DNA of 24,608 nt from Acidobacteriota bacterium (lineage in GTDB: Bacteria > Acidobacteriota > Terriglobia > Acidiferrales > UBA7541). The position numbers were made by a program, and so were the translations under genes. The notes beneath the pieces were generated by a model that ran no database searches, had not been told where the DNA came from, and saw only the letters and a program-made list of their open reading frames with translations. The stretch lies in contig PKWH01000332.1 of NCBI GenBank assembly GCA_003131985.1, forward strand, positions 3,660 to 28,267, written 5' to 3'. Positions 1 through 8,100 of the stretch are shown piece after piece; position 1 is the first letter of the stretch, and the number at the start of each line of letters is the position of its first letter.

Positions 1-1749
1 TTCGAGGAATTGGCGAACTTCGACCGTCGCGTGCGGCAAGCTACGGGCCGCGAAAAAATCGAATATACGACCGAGCATAAGTTTGACGGGTTGAGCATGT
101 CGTTGTTGTACGAAAATGGATCGCTGGTGGCGGGGGTGACGCGAGGCGACGGCAGGACCGGTGAAGACGTCACGCCAAACGTGCGAACCATTCGATCCAT
201 TCCTTTGAACTTGGATCCCGCACGGCTTAAGAAGGCGGGTCTGCCAGGCACTTTCGAAGTGCGCGGCGAAGGCATCATGACTCGCAAAGCCTTCGAGAGG
301 CTCAACGAACAGCAGGATGCCATTGGCGGCAAACGATATGCGAACGCTCGAAACGCGGCGGCGGGTGCGGTCCGCGTGTTGGACCCGAGTATTACGGCGT
401 CGCGCCGGCTGGACTTCTTCGCGTATTACTTGCTGGTGGACGGGCGCGCGCCCAAGAAGCGGCACTCGGAAATCCTGGAGGCGCTTTCCGATTTGCGCTT
501 CAAAGTCAGCGAGGATTGGGAAGTTTGCGAGTCCATCGAAGCGGTCGAGAAGTATGTGAATAAATGGGAATCCAAGCGCGAAAAGCTTCCGTTCGAGATC
601 GACGGAATTGTCGTCAAGGTAAACGAGATTGCTTTGCAAAACGAAGTTGGCTTCACGAGCAAGTCTCCACGGTGGGCGATCGCTTACAAATATCCCGCGC
701 ATCAGGAAACCACGGTAGTGAAGGAGATCGCCGTGAGCGTAGGACGCACCGGAGTGCTGACGCCCTACGCAATTTTTGAGCCGGTGCAAATCGGCGGCGT
801 CACGGTAGTGAAGTCCACATTACACAACATGGATGAGGTTGAGCGCCTGGAAATTCATGCCGGAGATACGGTGCTGGTGGAGCGGGCGGGCGAGGTGATA
901 CCCCACGTTCTAAAAGTGGTGAAGCATGGAAAAGAGGAGAAGCCGTTCAAAATGCCGGAGAAGTGTCCGGAGTGCGGCATGCGAATCCACCATGTTGAGG
1001 GCGAAATTCCGTATCGCTGCGTGAATGTTTCCTGCCCGGTGCGCAGAAGGGAATCGTTTCTTCATTTTGCCAGCCGGCACGCAATGAATATTGACGGGCT
1101 GGGAGAAAAGATCGTCGATCAATTGATTGAAAAAAATGTGGTGAAAGACTTTGCGGATCTTTACAAACTAGATCTTGAAACCCTCGCGAATCTGGACCGC
1201 ATGGCGGAGAAGTCGGCGCAGAACCTGGTGGACGAGATTGCTGCGAGCAAATCGAACAGCCTGGCGCGGCTGACTTACGCGATTGGGATGCCCTTCGTCG
1301 GAGAGCGCACGGCGCAATTGTTGGCGGAGCATTTCGGTTCGATGGAGAAGCTGGCCACCGCTTCAGCGGAGAAATTGATGGAAGTGGGCGAAGTGGGGCC
1401 GAAGGTCGCGGAAGGCGTGTTGGAATTTTTCTCCGAATCGGCGAATCGAAAGCTCATCGAGCGTCTGCGCGCTGCGGGCGTAAACATGAAGGAAGAAAAG
1501 GCTGCTCCGATCAGCGCGAAATTCGCGGGCAAGACATTTGTGTTCACCGGAACACTGGCAAATCGCACGAGAGAGGAAGCTGAAGCGCTGGTCGCGGCGC
1601 ACGGCGGAAAAGCGGGCGGGTCGGTTAGCAAGAAGACGAGCTACGTGGTTGTGGGCGCCGACGCCGGGTCGAAGCTCGAAAAAGCGAAATCTTTGGGTGT
1701 TCCTACGTTGGATGAAAGCCAATTCGAAAAGCTAATTTCAGCGAAATAA
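1..1749 (+). CDS. ligA: NAD+-dependent DNA ligase LigA (5'-truncated by window edge)
   Basis: Joins nicks in duplex DNA during replication and repair using NAD+. The frame is open from base 1, so the true start lies upstream. By comparison with E. coli LigA (active lysine 115), about 88 residues are missing. The adenylation motif K-F-D-G is visible, with the AMP-accepting lysine at 79-81, followed by the G-V-T-R-G-D-G nucleotidyltransferase motif. An OB-fold region follows. A four-cysteine zinc finger comes next, with Cys codons at 964, 973, 1018 and 1033, then helix-hairpin-helix repeats (about 1080-1450) containing the M-N-I-D-G-L-G segment. The C-terminal BRCT domain is encoded from about 1504 to the TAA at 1747. 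All domains after the missing N-terminus are in the standard LigA order without frameshift. Identity is secure; only the N-terminus is unseen. Confidence 0.97.
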   Translation, partial: FEELANFDRRVRQATGREKIEYTTEHKFDGLSMSLLYENGSLVAGVTRGDGRTGEDVTPNVRTIRSIPLNLDPARLKKAGLPGTFEVRGEGIMTRKAFERLNEQQDAIGGKRYANARNAAAGAVRVLDPSITASRRLDFFAYYLLVDGRAPKKRHSEILEALSDLRFKVSEDWEVCESIEAVEKYVNKWESKREKLPFEIDGIVVKVNEIALQNEVGFTSKSPRWAIAYKYPAHQETTVVKEIAVSVGRTGVLTPYAIFEPVQIGGVTVVKSTLHNMDEVERLEIHAGDTVLVERAGEVIPHVLKVVKHGKEEKPFKMPEKCPECGMRIHHVEGEIPYRCVNVSCPVRRRESFLHFASRHAMNIDGLGEKIVDQLIEKNVVKDFADLYKLDLETLANLDRMAEKSAQNLVDEIAASKSNSLARLTYAIGMPFVGERTAQLLAEHFGSMEKLATASAEKLMEVGEVGPKVAEGVLEFFSESANRKLIERLRAAGVNMKEEKAAPISAKFAGKTFVFTGTLANRTREEAEALVAAHGGKAGGSVSKKTSYVVVGADAGSKLEKAKSLGVPTLDESQFEKLISAK

Positions 1750-1840
1750 ACTCCCACCGTGAACCCGTGTTCGCATCTGCCCTAGATTCAATATCTTGCA
1801 GTTAAGCCGCGCAAGGGCTGGGTCCGAGTGGTGACCATTG

Positions 1841-1869
1841 TTGTCAGCGGACATTAATAATTATATCGA
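1841..1869 (+). promoter_or_regulatory. Candidate sigma70-type promoter for the porin/cytochrome/CuA cluster
   Basis: TTGTCA (1841-1846, five of six consensus bases) is followed after exactly 17 bp by TATATC (1864-1869, four of six), in an AT-rich patch inside an otherwise GC-richer gap. Transcription would start near 1876 and leave a leader of roughly 95-180 nt, depending on the porin start. TTGTC at 1841 and GACAA at 1868 also form a short inverted repeat spanning the element. No terminator for ligA is visible between 1750 and 1840. Confidence 0.45.
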
Positions 1870-2051
1870 CAACTCCGGGCGCTGGTTCCATTGACCGCAC
1901 CTTGGCGCGCTAACATCATTGAGACGTAGCAAAGCATGTCGCAAAGAATTGGCTTCCCTCTGATTCAAAAATGGCAGCACCACACGACTGTTCCTTCGGC
2001 TGCACTCGATATTGGTGCGGGAAACCAGCGTTCCCGGACGGACGCAGAGCC

Positions 2052-3098
2052 TTGCCTCTACAGCGCACAATCGTTGCGCTGATTTTCTTGCTGACTCTTG
2101 CATCTTCTCTGCGCGCACAATCCGAGGATACTGACGTGCAACGTCCCGTCCCCATTTTTAGCGCAGGTATGGGGTTTATCACACCGTTTCAGGGAGGGCA
2201 GCCCAACCTGGATCCTCTGATATCACCCATATTTTTGATTCCCATTGGAGATCGCTGGCTGATTGAATCGCGTGACACATTCGAATCAGACTTCGCGACG
2301 CCTCCAGGGAGCGATACGTTTCACGGAGTAATTCAAAAGGAAGTCGACTATTTGCAGGTGGATTACATAGCGAATCCTTATGTCACCGTGACGGTTGGCA
2401 GGTATCTGACTCCGTTTGGGATTTTCAACGAGCGGTTGTATCCGATCTGGATTCGGGATCTGCAGTCGGATCCACTGATTTTGCCAATTGCTACGGGACC
2501 GAGCAATGCGAGCACGGGAGCGATGTTTCGCGGAGGCTTCGCGATCAGCCCGAAGGTGAATCTAAATTACGCGGCCTATTACTCCACGCTAATCGCGGTG
2601 TCACCAGTGGATTCCGACCGGTCTGCGGGCGGCCGCGTAGGAATTTTTCTTCCCGATCAACGGCTGGAGGTAGGCGGTTCTTTTCAGCATCTGCTGCAGG
2701 ACGAGCGTTCCAATTCTTTCGGATTCCATTTCGCATGGCAACCTCCTCCGATTCCTCTCGATATTCGAGCCGAGTACGCGAGGTCGAGCAGAGGCAGCGG
2801 TTACTGGATTGAATCGGCCTATCGTCTGAGTCAAATTGCAACCGCACAAGATTATCTACGCAACGTTCAGCTTGTGGCTCGCATGCAACAATTTTTTGTC
2901 GGGGCGTTGCCGAGCGAAGTATTGCCCACGGCGAACACCCAGGAATTCGAGTTCGGCCTGAACTATTACTTCCGAGACAATCTAAGAGCGGTGAGCAGCT
3001 ACGGGCGGCAATTCAGCTCGTTGGGGAACGTGAACGTCTGGACTGTAGGAATTACGTATCGGATCGTTACGCCCATAGGGCACGCGGGAGCAGACTGA
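2052..3098 (+). CDS. Outer-membrane beta-barrel (porin-like) protein
   Basis: Likely an exported outer-membrane barrel. Starting at TTG 2052 gives a clean 23-residue signal peptide (M-P-L-Q-R-T-I-V, hydrophobic core, S-L-R-A-Q cleavage region). The longer in-frame ATG at 1971 adds 27 residues with three cysteines in front of that signal, which is implausible, although neither start has a convincing Shine-Dalgarno. The mature part is a string of alternating short beta segments rich in Tyr, Phe and Gly, with recurring patterns such as Y-V-T-V-T-V-G-R-Y and a terminal strand V-W-T-V-G-I-T-Y-R. It resembles phosphate-selective or other Gram-negative porins in layout, but I cannot assign a substrate. 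Its TGA shares one base with the ATG of the cytochrome gene (TGATG at 3096-3100), so the two are translationally coupled. Confidence 0.7.
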   Translation: MPLQRTIVALIFLLTLASSLRAQSEDTDVQRPVPIFSAGMGFITPFQGGQPNLDPLISPIFLIPIGDRWLIESRDTFESDFATPPGSDTFHGVIQKEVDYLQVDYIANPYVTVTVGRYLTPFGIFNERLYPIWIRDLQSDPLILPIATGPSNASTGAMFRGGFAISPKVNLNYAAYYSTLIAVSPVDSDRSAGGRVGIFLPDQRLEVGGSFQHLLQDERSNSFGFHFAWQPPPIPLDIRAEYARSSRGSGYWIESAYRLSQIATAQDYLRNVQLVARMQQFFVGALPSEVLPTANTQEFEFGLNYYFRDNLRAVSSYGRQFSSLGNVNVWTVGITYRIVTPIGHAGAD

Positions 3099-3430
3099 TG
3101 ACAAAGCAATTTCTTGTTTTCAGCCTGCTGGCGATGGCAATTGGCGCGGGACTTTTAGCGTCGGCGCAAGATCGCCAGGCTGCGAAACCATCCGCCTCGA
3201 CCGCTGCTGCGCCATCGGCCTCACCCGCTGCCGGACGGGCGACAGTCCATGACGATGCTGCGGAGCGCATTGAAGGCGAAAAGAGGTTCAAGGCGAACTG
3301 CGGACGGTGTCACATGGCTCCAGAAAAGTTCCCACCGCGGATGATGGCTACGATTCTCCGGCACATGAGAGTTCGGGCAACGCTGACCGACGAAGATACG
3401 CAGCTCATCTTGCACTACATGACGCAGTAA
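3098..3430 (+). CDS. Small periplasmic monohaem cytochrome c
   Basis: A 110-residue exported c-type cytochrome. Residues 1-23 form a signal peptide (hydrophobic core, cleavage near A-S-A-Q). An Ala/Pro/Ser-rich linker (about 28-47) follows, then one haem-binding C-x-x-C-H motif (Cys68, Cys71, His72). Candidate axial methionines are Met73, Met82, Met83 and Met90. The domain after the haem motif is only about 40 residues, so this is a minimal cytochrome, probably an electron shuttle. The start is fixed by GGGAG at 3086-3090 and by the one-base overlap with the porin stop. The next gene begins two bases after its TAA, which places it in one operon with a CuA-type protein, a natural electron partner. 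Partner and direction of electron flow are inference. Confidence 0.85.
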   Translation: MTKQFLVFSLLAMAIGAGLLASAQDRQAAKPSASTAAAPSASPAAGRATVHDDAAERIEGEKRFKANCGRCHMAPEKFPPRMMATILRHMRVRATLTDEDTQLILHYMTQ

Positions 3431-3432
3431 CC

Positions 3433-3909
3433 ATGAGAATCATCAAACACAAGAACAAAAGCTTCACGGCCCTGGGCCGAGTCTGCGGAATTGCGTTTGT
3501 GAGTTTATGGCTCGTTCATCCATTCCTAGCGGCACAAGAGCCGATAAAAACGGCGACCGAGCCGCGGCTGATTGAAGTGATTGCCGATCACAAAAGCCGC
3601 TTCAGCGTGCCGGGACAGAGCGAAGCGGCCATTTCGGTGAAGGCGGGAGAAAAAGTGCGATTGCGCATTACGGCGATGAAGGCCGCGAACCGCAATCGAG
3701 ATGGGTCAGTACACGGATTCACTCTCTTACACCCAGGCGATCACAAGCCGGTCGATGGGTGGGATTTTTTGTTGCAACCCGGAACGCAGGAATTCGTCGT
3801 AACCGCTCCCATGGAACCGGGGAATTACGAAGTGGTTTGCACGGTGATTTGCAGCGGTAACCACGAACACATGAGCATGAAATTTACAGTCTTGCCGAGC
3901 GATCAATGA
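3433..3909 (+). CDS. Stand-alone CuA-type cupredoxin (COX2-like domain), exported
   Basis: A 158-residue protein with an N-terminal signal or anchor (about 15-35, ending F-L-A-A-Q) and one cupredoxin domain. The C-terminal segment C-T-V-I-C-S-G-N-H-E-H-M (Cys136, Cys140, His144, Met147) matches the C-x3-C-x3-H-x2-M ligand pattern of the binuclear CuA site of cytochrome oxidase subunit II. His94 in S-V-H-G-F is correctly placed as the remaining histidine ligand. The Glu found between the cysteines in COX2 is absent, but it binds through its backbone carbonyl. Unlike COX2 it has no pair of transmembrane helices, and no oxidase subunit I is nearby. The ATG at 3433 lies two bases after the cytochrome stop; the frame is open upstream to 3307, but that part overlaps the cytochrome. 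Electron transfer or copper handling is inferred. Confidence 0.85.
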   Translation: MRIIKHKNKSFTALGRVCGIAFVSLWLVHPFLAAQEPIKTATEPRLIEVIADHKSRFSVPGQSEAAISVKAGEKVRLRITAMKAANRNRDGSVHGFTLLHPGDHKPVDGWDFLLQPGTQEFVVTAPMEPGNYEVVCTVICSGNHEHMSMKFTVLPSDQ

Positions 3910-3946
3910 TCCGGTTGGAACATACGGCATGAAAAAAGGACAGAAA

Positions 3947-4342
3947 ATGTTGAGTCTGAAACGATTGATTTTCTATTTCTTGTGCATTGCTTTGCTTTTC
4001 ACTCTCGCTCCAGCCCCTGGTGCAGTGGGCGAGGAAGAATTCACCGGAATGATCGCGGATTCGCAATGCGCGTTGAACGTGCATTCGCTGAGCCAATCGC
4101 ATAAGGAAATGCTACAGAGCCACGAAGCGGGGACAACCGACGCCGACTGCGTGTGGTATTGCGTCTCGCAGCGTGGCGGGCGGTTCGTGCTGCAAAACAA
4201 GACCAAAATCTACAAACTCGACAAGCAGGACATCGGTAGAAAATTTGCAGGAAGCAAAGTGCGCGTGATGGGTACTCTGGACCCCAAAACAAATACGATC
4301 CACGTGATGTCGATCGAGCTAATTCAAGAACCCGGAACATAG
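3947..4342 (+). CDS. Small exported Cys/His-containing protein (DUF5818-like)
   Basis: A 131-residue secreted protein of unknown function, resembling short acidobacterial proteins that I recall as DUF5818 (family name from memory). The start at ATG 3947 is preferred over ATG 3929 because AAAGGA (3935-3940) sits six bases before it. Residues 1-28 are a signal peptide. The mature N-terminal half carries Cys41, His46, His52, His59, Cys68 and Cys72 in a D-S-Q-C ... H ... S-H ... D-C-x-x-x-C arrangement. The C-terminal half (about 78-126) is a predicted small beta domain with a V-R-V-M-G-T-L-D turn, OB-fold-like in rhythm. It is the last gene of the porin/cytochrome/CuA cluster (37-bp gap). The Cys/His set beside a CuA protein suggests metal binding or a disulphide, which is inference. 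Confidence 0.65.
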   Translation: MLSLKRLIFYFLCIALLFTLAPAPGAVGEEEFTGMIADSQCALNVHSLSQSHKEMLQSHEAGTTDADCVWYCVSQRGGRFVLQNKTKIYKLDKQDIGRKFAGSKVRVMGTLDPKTNTIHVMSIELIQEPGT

Positions 4343-4384
4343 CGGCGGGCGTCACTGTAACTCCTCATTGACACAATCGCTCCA

Positions 4385-4413
4385 TTGTTGCGCTCAACTT
4401 GGCGGCGTATAAT
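4385..4413 (+). promoter_or_regulatory. rnpB promoter
   Basis: A perfect TATAAT -10 box (4408-4413) lies six bases before the first paired base of the RNase P RNA (4420), the spacing expected for transcription start at the mature 5' end. Exactly 17 bp upstream is TTGTTG (4385-4390), a weak -35 keeping only the TTG. A better TTGACA at 4368-4373 is too far from the -10 to pair with it. Confidence 0.75.
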
Positions 4414-4419
4414 TTGAAT

Positions 4420-4984
4420 GGCGGGTGAGCCGGGTGATCGCCGGTCCGTTTCGCGCAAGCGGGACGGGCGGGAGGAAAGTCCGGACTCCGACAAGCCTTC
4501 GAGGCTGCCACTGGCAGCTTCTGAGGTGAAGGGCAACGCGCCTGGTAACGCCAGGGGGCTGCACTTCAGATATGCGAAGGCGTTTCTGGAGCGCGGCTAC
4601 GGAAAGTGCCACAGAAAATAAACCGCCGGTGACGCTTGAACTTCGGCGGCAGGTCCGAGGCGAAACCTAGGGCTCGCCACTATCGCTCGGCTCATTTGGC
4701 AAGGGTGAAAAGGTGGGGTAAGAGCCCACCGCCCGGGTGGCAACATCCGGGGCACGGAAAACCCCGCGTGGAGCAAGGCCAAATAGGAGGGGAGGGCTGG
4801 CCCAGCCCGTATGCGATTCGCTCGAAAGAGCGAGTTGCTGCGACCCTCGGGTAGGCTGCTTGAGTCCCGGAGCGATCCGGGACCTAGAGGAATGATCATC
4901 GCGCTGCGCGAACCGACGAATTCTGGCGCAAGCTAGGATTAGCGACGCGCAGCGGACAGAATCCGGCTTACAGGCTCACCCGCC
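4420..4984 (+). ncRNA. rnpB: RNase P RNA, bacterial type A (enlarged)
   Basis: Catalytic RNA of RNase P, which removes 5' leaders from tRNA precursors. All universal blocks are present in order: GAGGAAAGTCCGGACTCC (4472-4489, 5' side of P4), GGTAAGAGCCCACCGC (4717-4732), the GGAGCAAGGCCAAATAGG block (4770-4788), the GGTAGGCTGCTTGAG block (4850-4864) and GACAGAATCCGGCTTACAGG (4955-4974, 3' side of P4). The ends are fixed by a perfect 12-bp P1 helix, 4420-4431 with 4973-4984. At about 565 nt it is far longer than E. coli M1 RNA (377 nt). The extra length lies mainly between the first two blocks (P8/P9 and P12 region) and in a P19 arm, where 4902-4910 pair with 4946-4954 and an inner stem is capped by a GCAA tetraloop at 4928-4931. 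No GGT occurs between 4789 and 4848, so the L15 GGU that pairs with tRNA CCA in E. coli appears absent. Confidence 0.96.
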
Positions 4985-5169
4985 ACTACCTCTTTAGGAA
5001 TATCTTCATATCCTAGAATCGCTCGGGTCTGCGTCTGCTCTCGCAAACCGGTGTTGTTGGTGTGTAATTGCAAAAGCAAACTGCTGCGTACAGGCAGGCG
5101 TATGCAATAGAAGCCCCAGCCTGCCAACGCGGACGGCCGCGCCATCTGCTCTAATTGCCCATCAAGACG
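4985..5169. other. Convergent gap between rnpB and the receptor gene; two hairpins, no clear terminator
   Basis: No gene is seen here. Two possible RNA hairpins are present: an AT-rich stem at about 4992-5013 (TAGG-ATAT / ATATCCTA with a CTTC loop and one bulged A), and a GC-rich 7-bp stem GGCAGGC (5093-5099) with GCCTGCC (5119-5125) and a 19-nt loop. Neither is followed by a T-run on either strand, so intrinsic termination is not supported. Confidence 0.3.
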
Positions 5170-8100
5170 CTAGAACGTTATTCGCAGAGCCATCTGAAGG
5201 ATCCGCGGATCGAAGGTAGATGTGATCTGTCCGAATGTCCCGCTGTTGGGATTGACGGTCGGATTCTCGAACTCCGTGTGATTGAAAATATTAAAAGCTT
5301 CCACGCGAAATTCCGCGGCGACGCGTTCCGTGATGGGTGTGGTCTTGGCCAAAGCCAAGTCCAGGTTCGTGCGCCCCGGGCCACGGAAGAAGTTCCTGGG
5401 CAATCCGTATAAGGCGAACTGTGGGGGCGCGGCGGCGTAGTCAGCTTCGTTATTGTCAAAGCCGGCTGGATTGAAGTAGAAATTGCCGGGTTTACTTGGA
5501 TTCTCTCGTTGGATACTCGTAAATCCTGGGGCGAAAAGAGCACTTACGAGATAAGGGTCTCCAGCTCCGGAAGGCCCAGGGTTCGTGGGATCGAATCGAT
5601 CCGGAAAATCTGCGGGTATACCAAGAGGAAAGCCCGTCCGCCAACTGAAAATTGGGTACAGGCTCCATCCTTTGGTCAAGCGCTTGGGTCCGGACGCCCA
5701 CTCACGATCGAACGGCAAATCCCATCCGCCGCTGAAAGTAATGCGGTGCTTAACATCCGAATCGGAGACGGCACGAAATTGCTGGATGTTGTAAAACGGG
5801 ACCTGCGAATTTCGATTCTGGAAACCTGATGAAGTATCGATGCTCTTACCATAGGTGTAAGCAAGCGTGAAATATGTGGTTCCGAAGAAGCGGCTCTCGC
5901 CCACTTGCTTCGTCAAGGATGCTTCGAGGCTATTGTAGTTTGCGAACCCCACGTTTTGGAACTCGGGCAACGTGGCGTACGGGCATTCGCCAAGGTCTCC
6001 GGCACAGAAACTGCTAATCTCGGGGTTCGGCTGTGGAGTCAGATTCAGAACCCGGTTCGAAGTACCTAGAACGAACGGATTCACGTCCTTAAGCGCCGTC
6101 AGTCCTTTGGAACTGTTCCCTACATAGTTGACTTCGGCGACCAAGTTCTTGGCCACTTCATGCTCGACACTCAAGTTGTATTGATAAATATAAGGGGTGT
6201 GGAGATGTGGATTAACCAGGAAGACGAATCCGCTGCTATTGATCGGGAGAAAGCCCGAATTTACGAAATCAATATTGGAAGCTGGAGGGCTGGATGGGAA
6301 CGGATTCGTCGCGCCGTCAGAACCGTACGGATCGGCGAAATAGGGCACGTCGCCAACCTGACCGGGCGCAACGGGATTCAGGAACAGGCCCGTGTCACTG
6401 AAGAAGGGCGACTGCCCGTTGAACTGAAGATTGTCTTCGCCCTTCAATATGTCGTAAAAAATTCCGCCGCCTCCGCGGATGCTCGTCTTGCCGTTCCCCC
6501 ATGGGTCCCAAGCGAATCCGAATCGCGGGGCAAAGTTATCTTTGTCGGGGAAATTTACGCCGCGGGGAGCGCCATGATCCCCCGGAAAAACCATGCCGAG
6601 CGGCGCGTTTGGAAACCTTGTGGACTGAAGTCCTGGAATTACAGAGAAACTTCTGCCCTGCGTGTCGAGTTTGGGAGAGCTGTATTCGTAACGGAGGCCG
6701 AGCGTGAGAGTCAAATTCTTCCGAACTCGCCATTCATCCTGCAAAAATGCATAGGGAGCCTTGCTGCGAATATTGGAAGGCGCGTTCGGGCCCTGAAAAT
6801 AACTGTTTACAATGCCTAGCAGAAAGTCGGCAAAGCTGTTGTCCGTCCCGATTCCGCCTGCTCCGCTGACGAAATCGAATTCGCCGTTGCCAAAGAAGTC
6901 GAAGACGGTATTGTTCTGATAGCTGGAAATGCCGGCGCCGAATTTCCAGGTGTTGTGTCCTTTAATCCAGGTCACGGTGTCAGAAATGCCGTAAGTATTG
7001 CTCGCGAGAGTGGTGGGCCCCTGCTCGCTGAACCCCAGCTGCAGTCCACTGTCGAAAAAGATATTCGGAGGACCTGTAGGCAAGTCAGGCGTGGTGGCAA
7101 TTCCCAGTTCGCTCGCTGTAGGCAATGTCCTGCCGACTTCCTCTTGCGCGAACAGGTTGCGTTGAGCTGTAAAGCGGAGTTCATTCAGCAGGTTTGAAGA
7201 AAATGTTCGTGTGTAGGATACGTTTCCGAAGTAGTTGTGGTTTTGGGTCGTATTCGGGAAACCCGAAACCGTCGCGTAGTCAAACGGATTGTCCAAACCT
7301 TCGCGGAGTCCTCCCAGAGTCACCGAGATCTTGTCTTTCTGAGTAACGATAAAATCCAGCTTCCCGGTCAGCTCGTTATCGTTGTCCTTGTGAGCCCCAG
7401 TAGTGGTGACGAGCCCGCTCGCTGATGTGGGGATCAATCCTAGCGCAATGTATTGCGCAGCAATGCCGTTAATCTTCGTGGGATCGATGATGGCCTGGGC
7501 AGCGTTGCCATTGGGAGTCGCAAAGAAAGGGTTCTGCTGAAGGAACGCGGCGACGCCAGGATCAGGGCAATTGGGGTTTGCGCAGGTGACCGTGATTACA
7601 CTGCCATCGTTCTGGGTGACCGCCGTGCCATTGGGTATCGCCTGCGAAAAATTTCCGGCGAGTTCAGCGGGCGTGAATGTTGTTGTGCCGAACTGCGTCA
7701 GTGTCTGCGAAAGAAGCTGGCCCTGGTATCCTACAAAGAAGAAGGCCCGATCTTTCTTGATGGGACCGCCGAACGTGCCGCCAAACTGGTTCCGCTTGAG
7801 GTCGTCCCTGGGAAGGCCCGCTTCTATATTAAAGAAGGAATTCGCGTTTAAGTCGCCGTTTCTAAGGAAGTCAAATCCGCTGCCATGAAATTCGTTTGTT
7901 CCTGATTTAGTAACTACGCTGATGACGCCCGCGGCGTTCCGTCCATACTCCGCCGTGTAATTGCTGGTCAAGATACGAAACTCACCGATTGTGTCCGGAT
8001 TGGGATTCAGAACGACGCTGTTATCTAGAAGGTTGTTGTTGATGCCCCCGTCCAAAAGAAAGGTGACAGAATCCGGCCTGCCTCCGGCAATACTGAAGGT

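Noticed and set aside
4368..4373. Consensus TTGACA upstream of rnpB as its -35
   Set aside because: It is 34 bp from the TATAAT at 4408, too far to work with it; the weaker TTGTTG at 4385 has the exact 17-bp spacing.
4418..4899. Short open frames on both strands (4418-4621, 4636-4854, 4597-4899) in the gap after the DUF5818-like gene
   Set aside because: They lie inside the RNase P RNA, whose conserved blocks and P1 helix explain the sequence; the peptides show no recognisable domain.
5093..5125. GC-rich hairpin as an intrinsic terminator between rnpB and the receptor
   Set aside because: The stem is real on paper, but no T-run follows on either strand and the loop is 19 nt.
6160..6819. 219-residue open frame antisense to the TonB-dependent receptor
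   Set aside because: It lies fully within the barrel-coding region of the receptor and has no recognisable motif or ribosome site.
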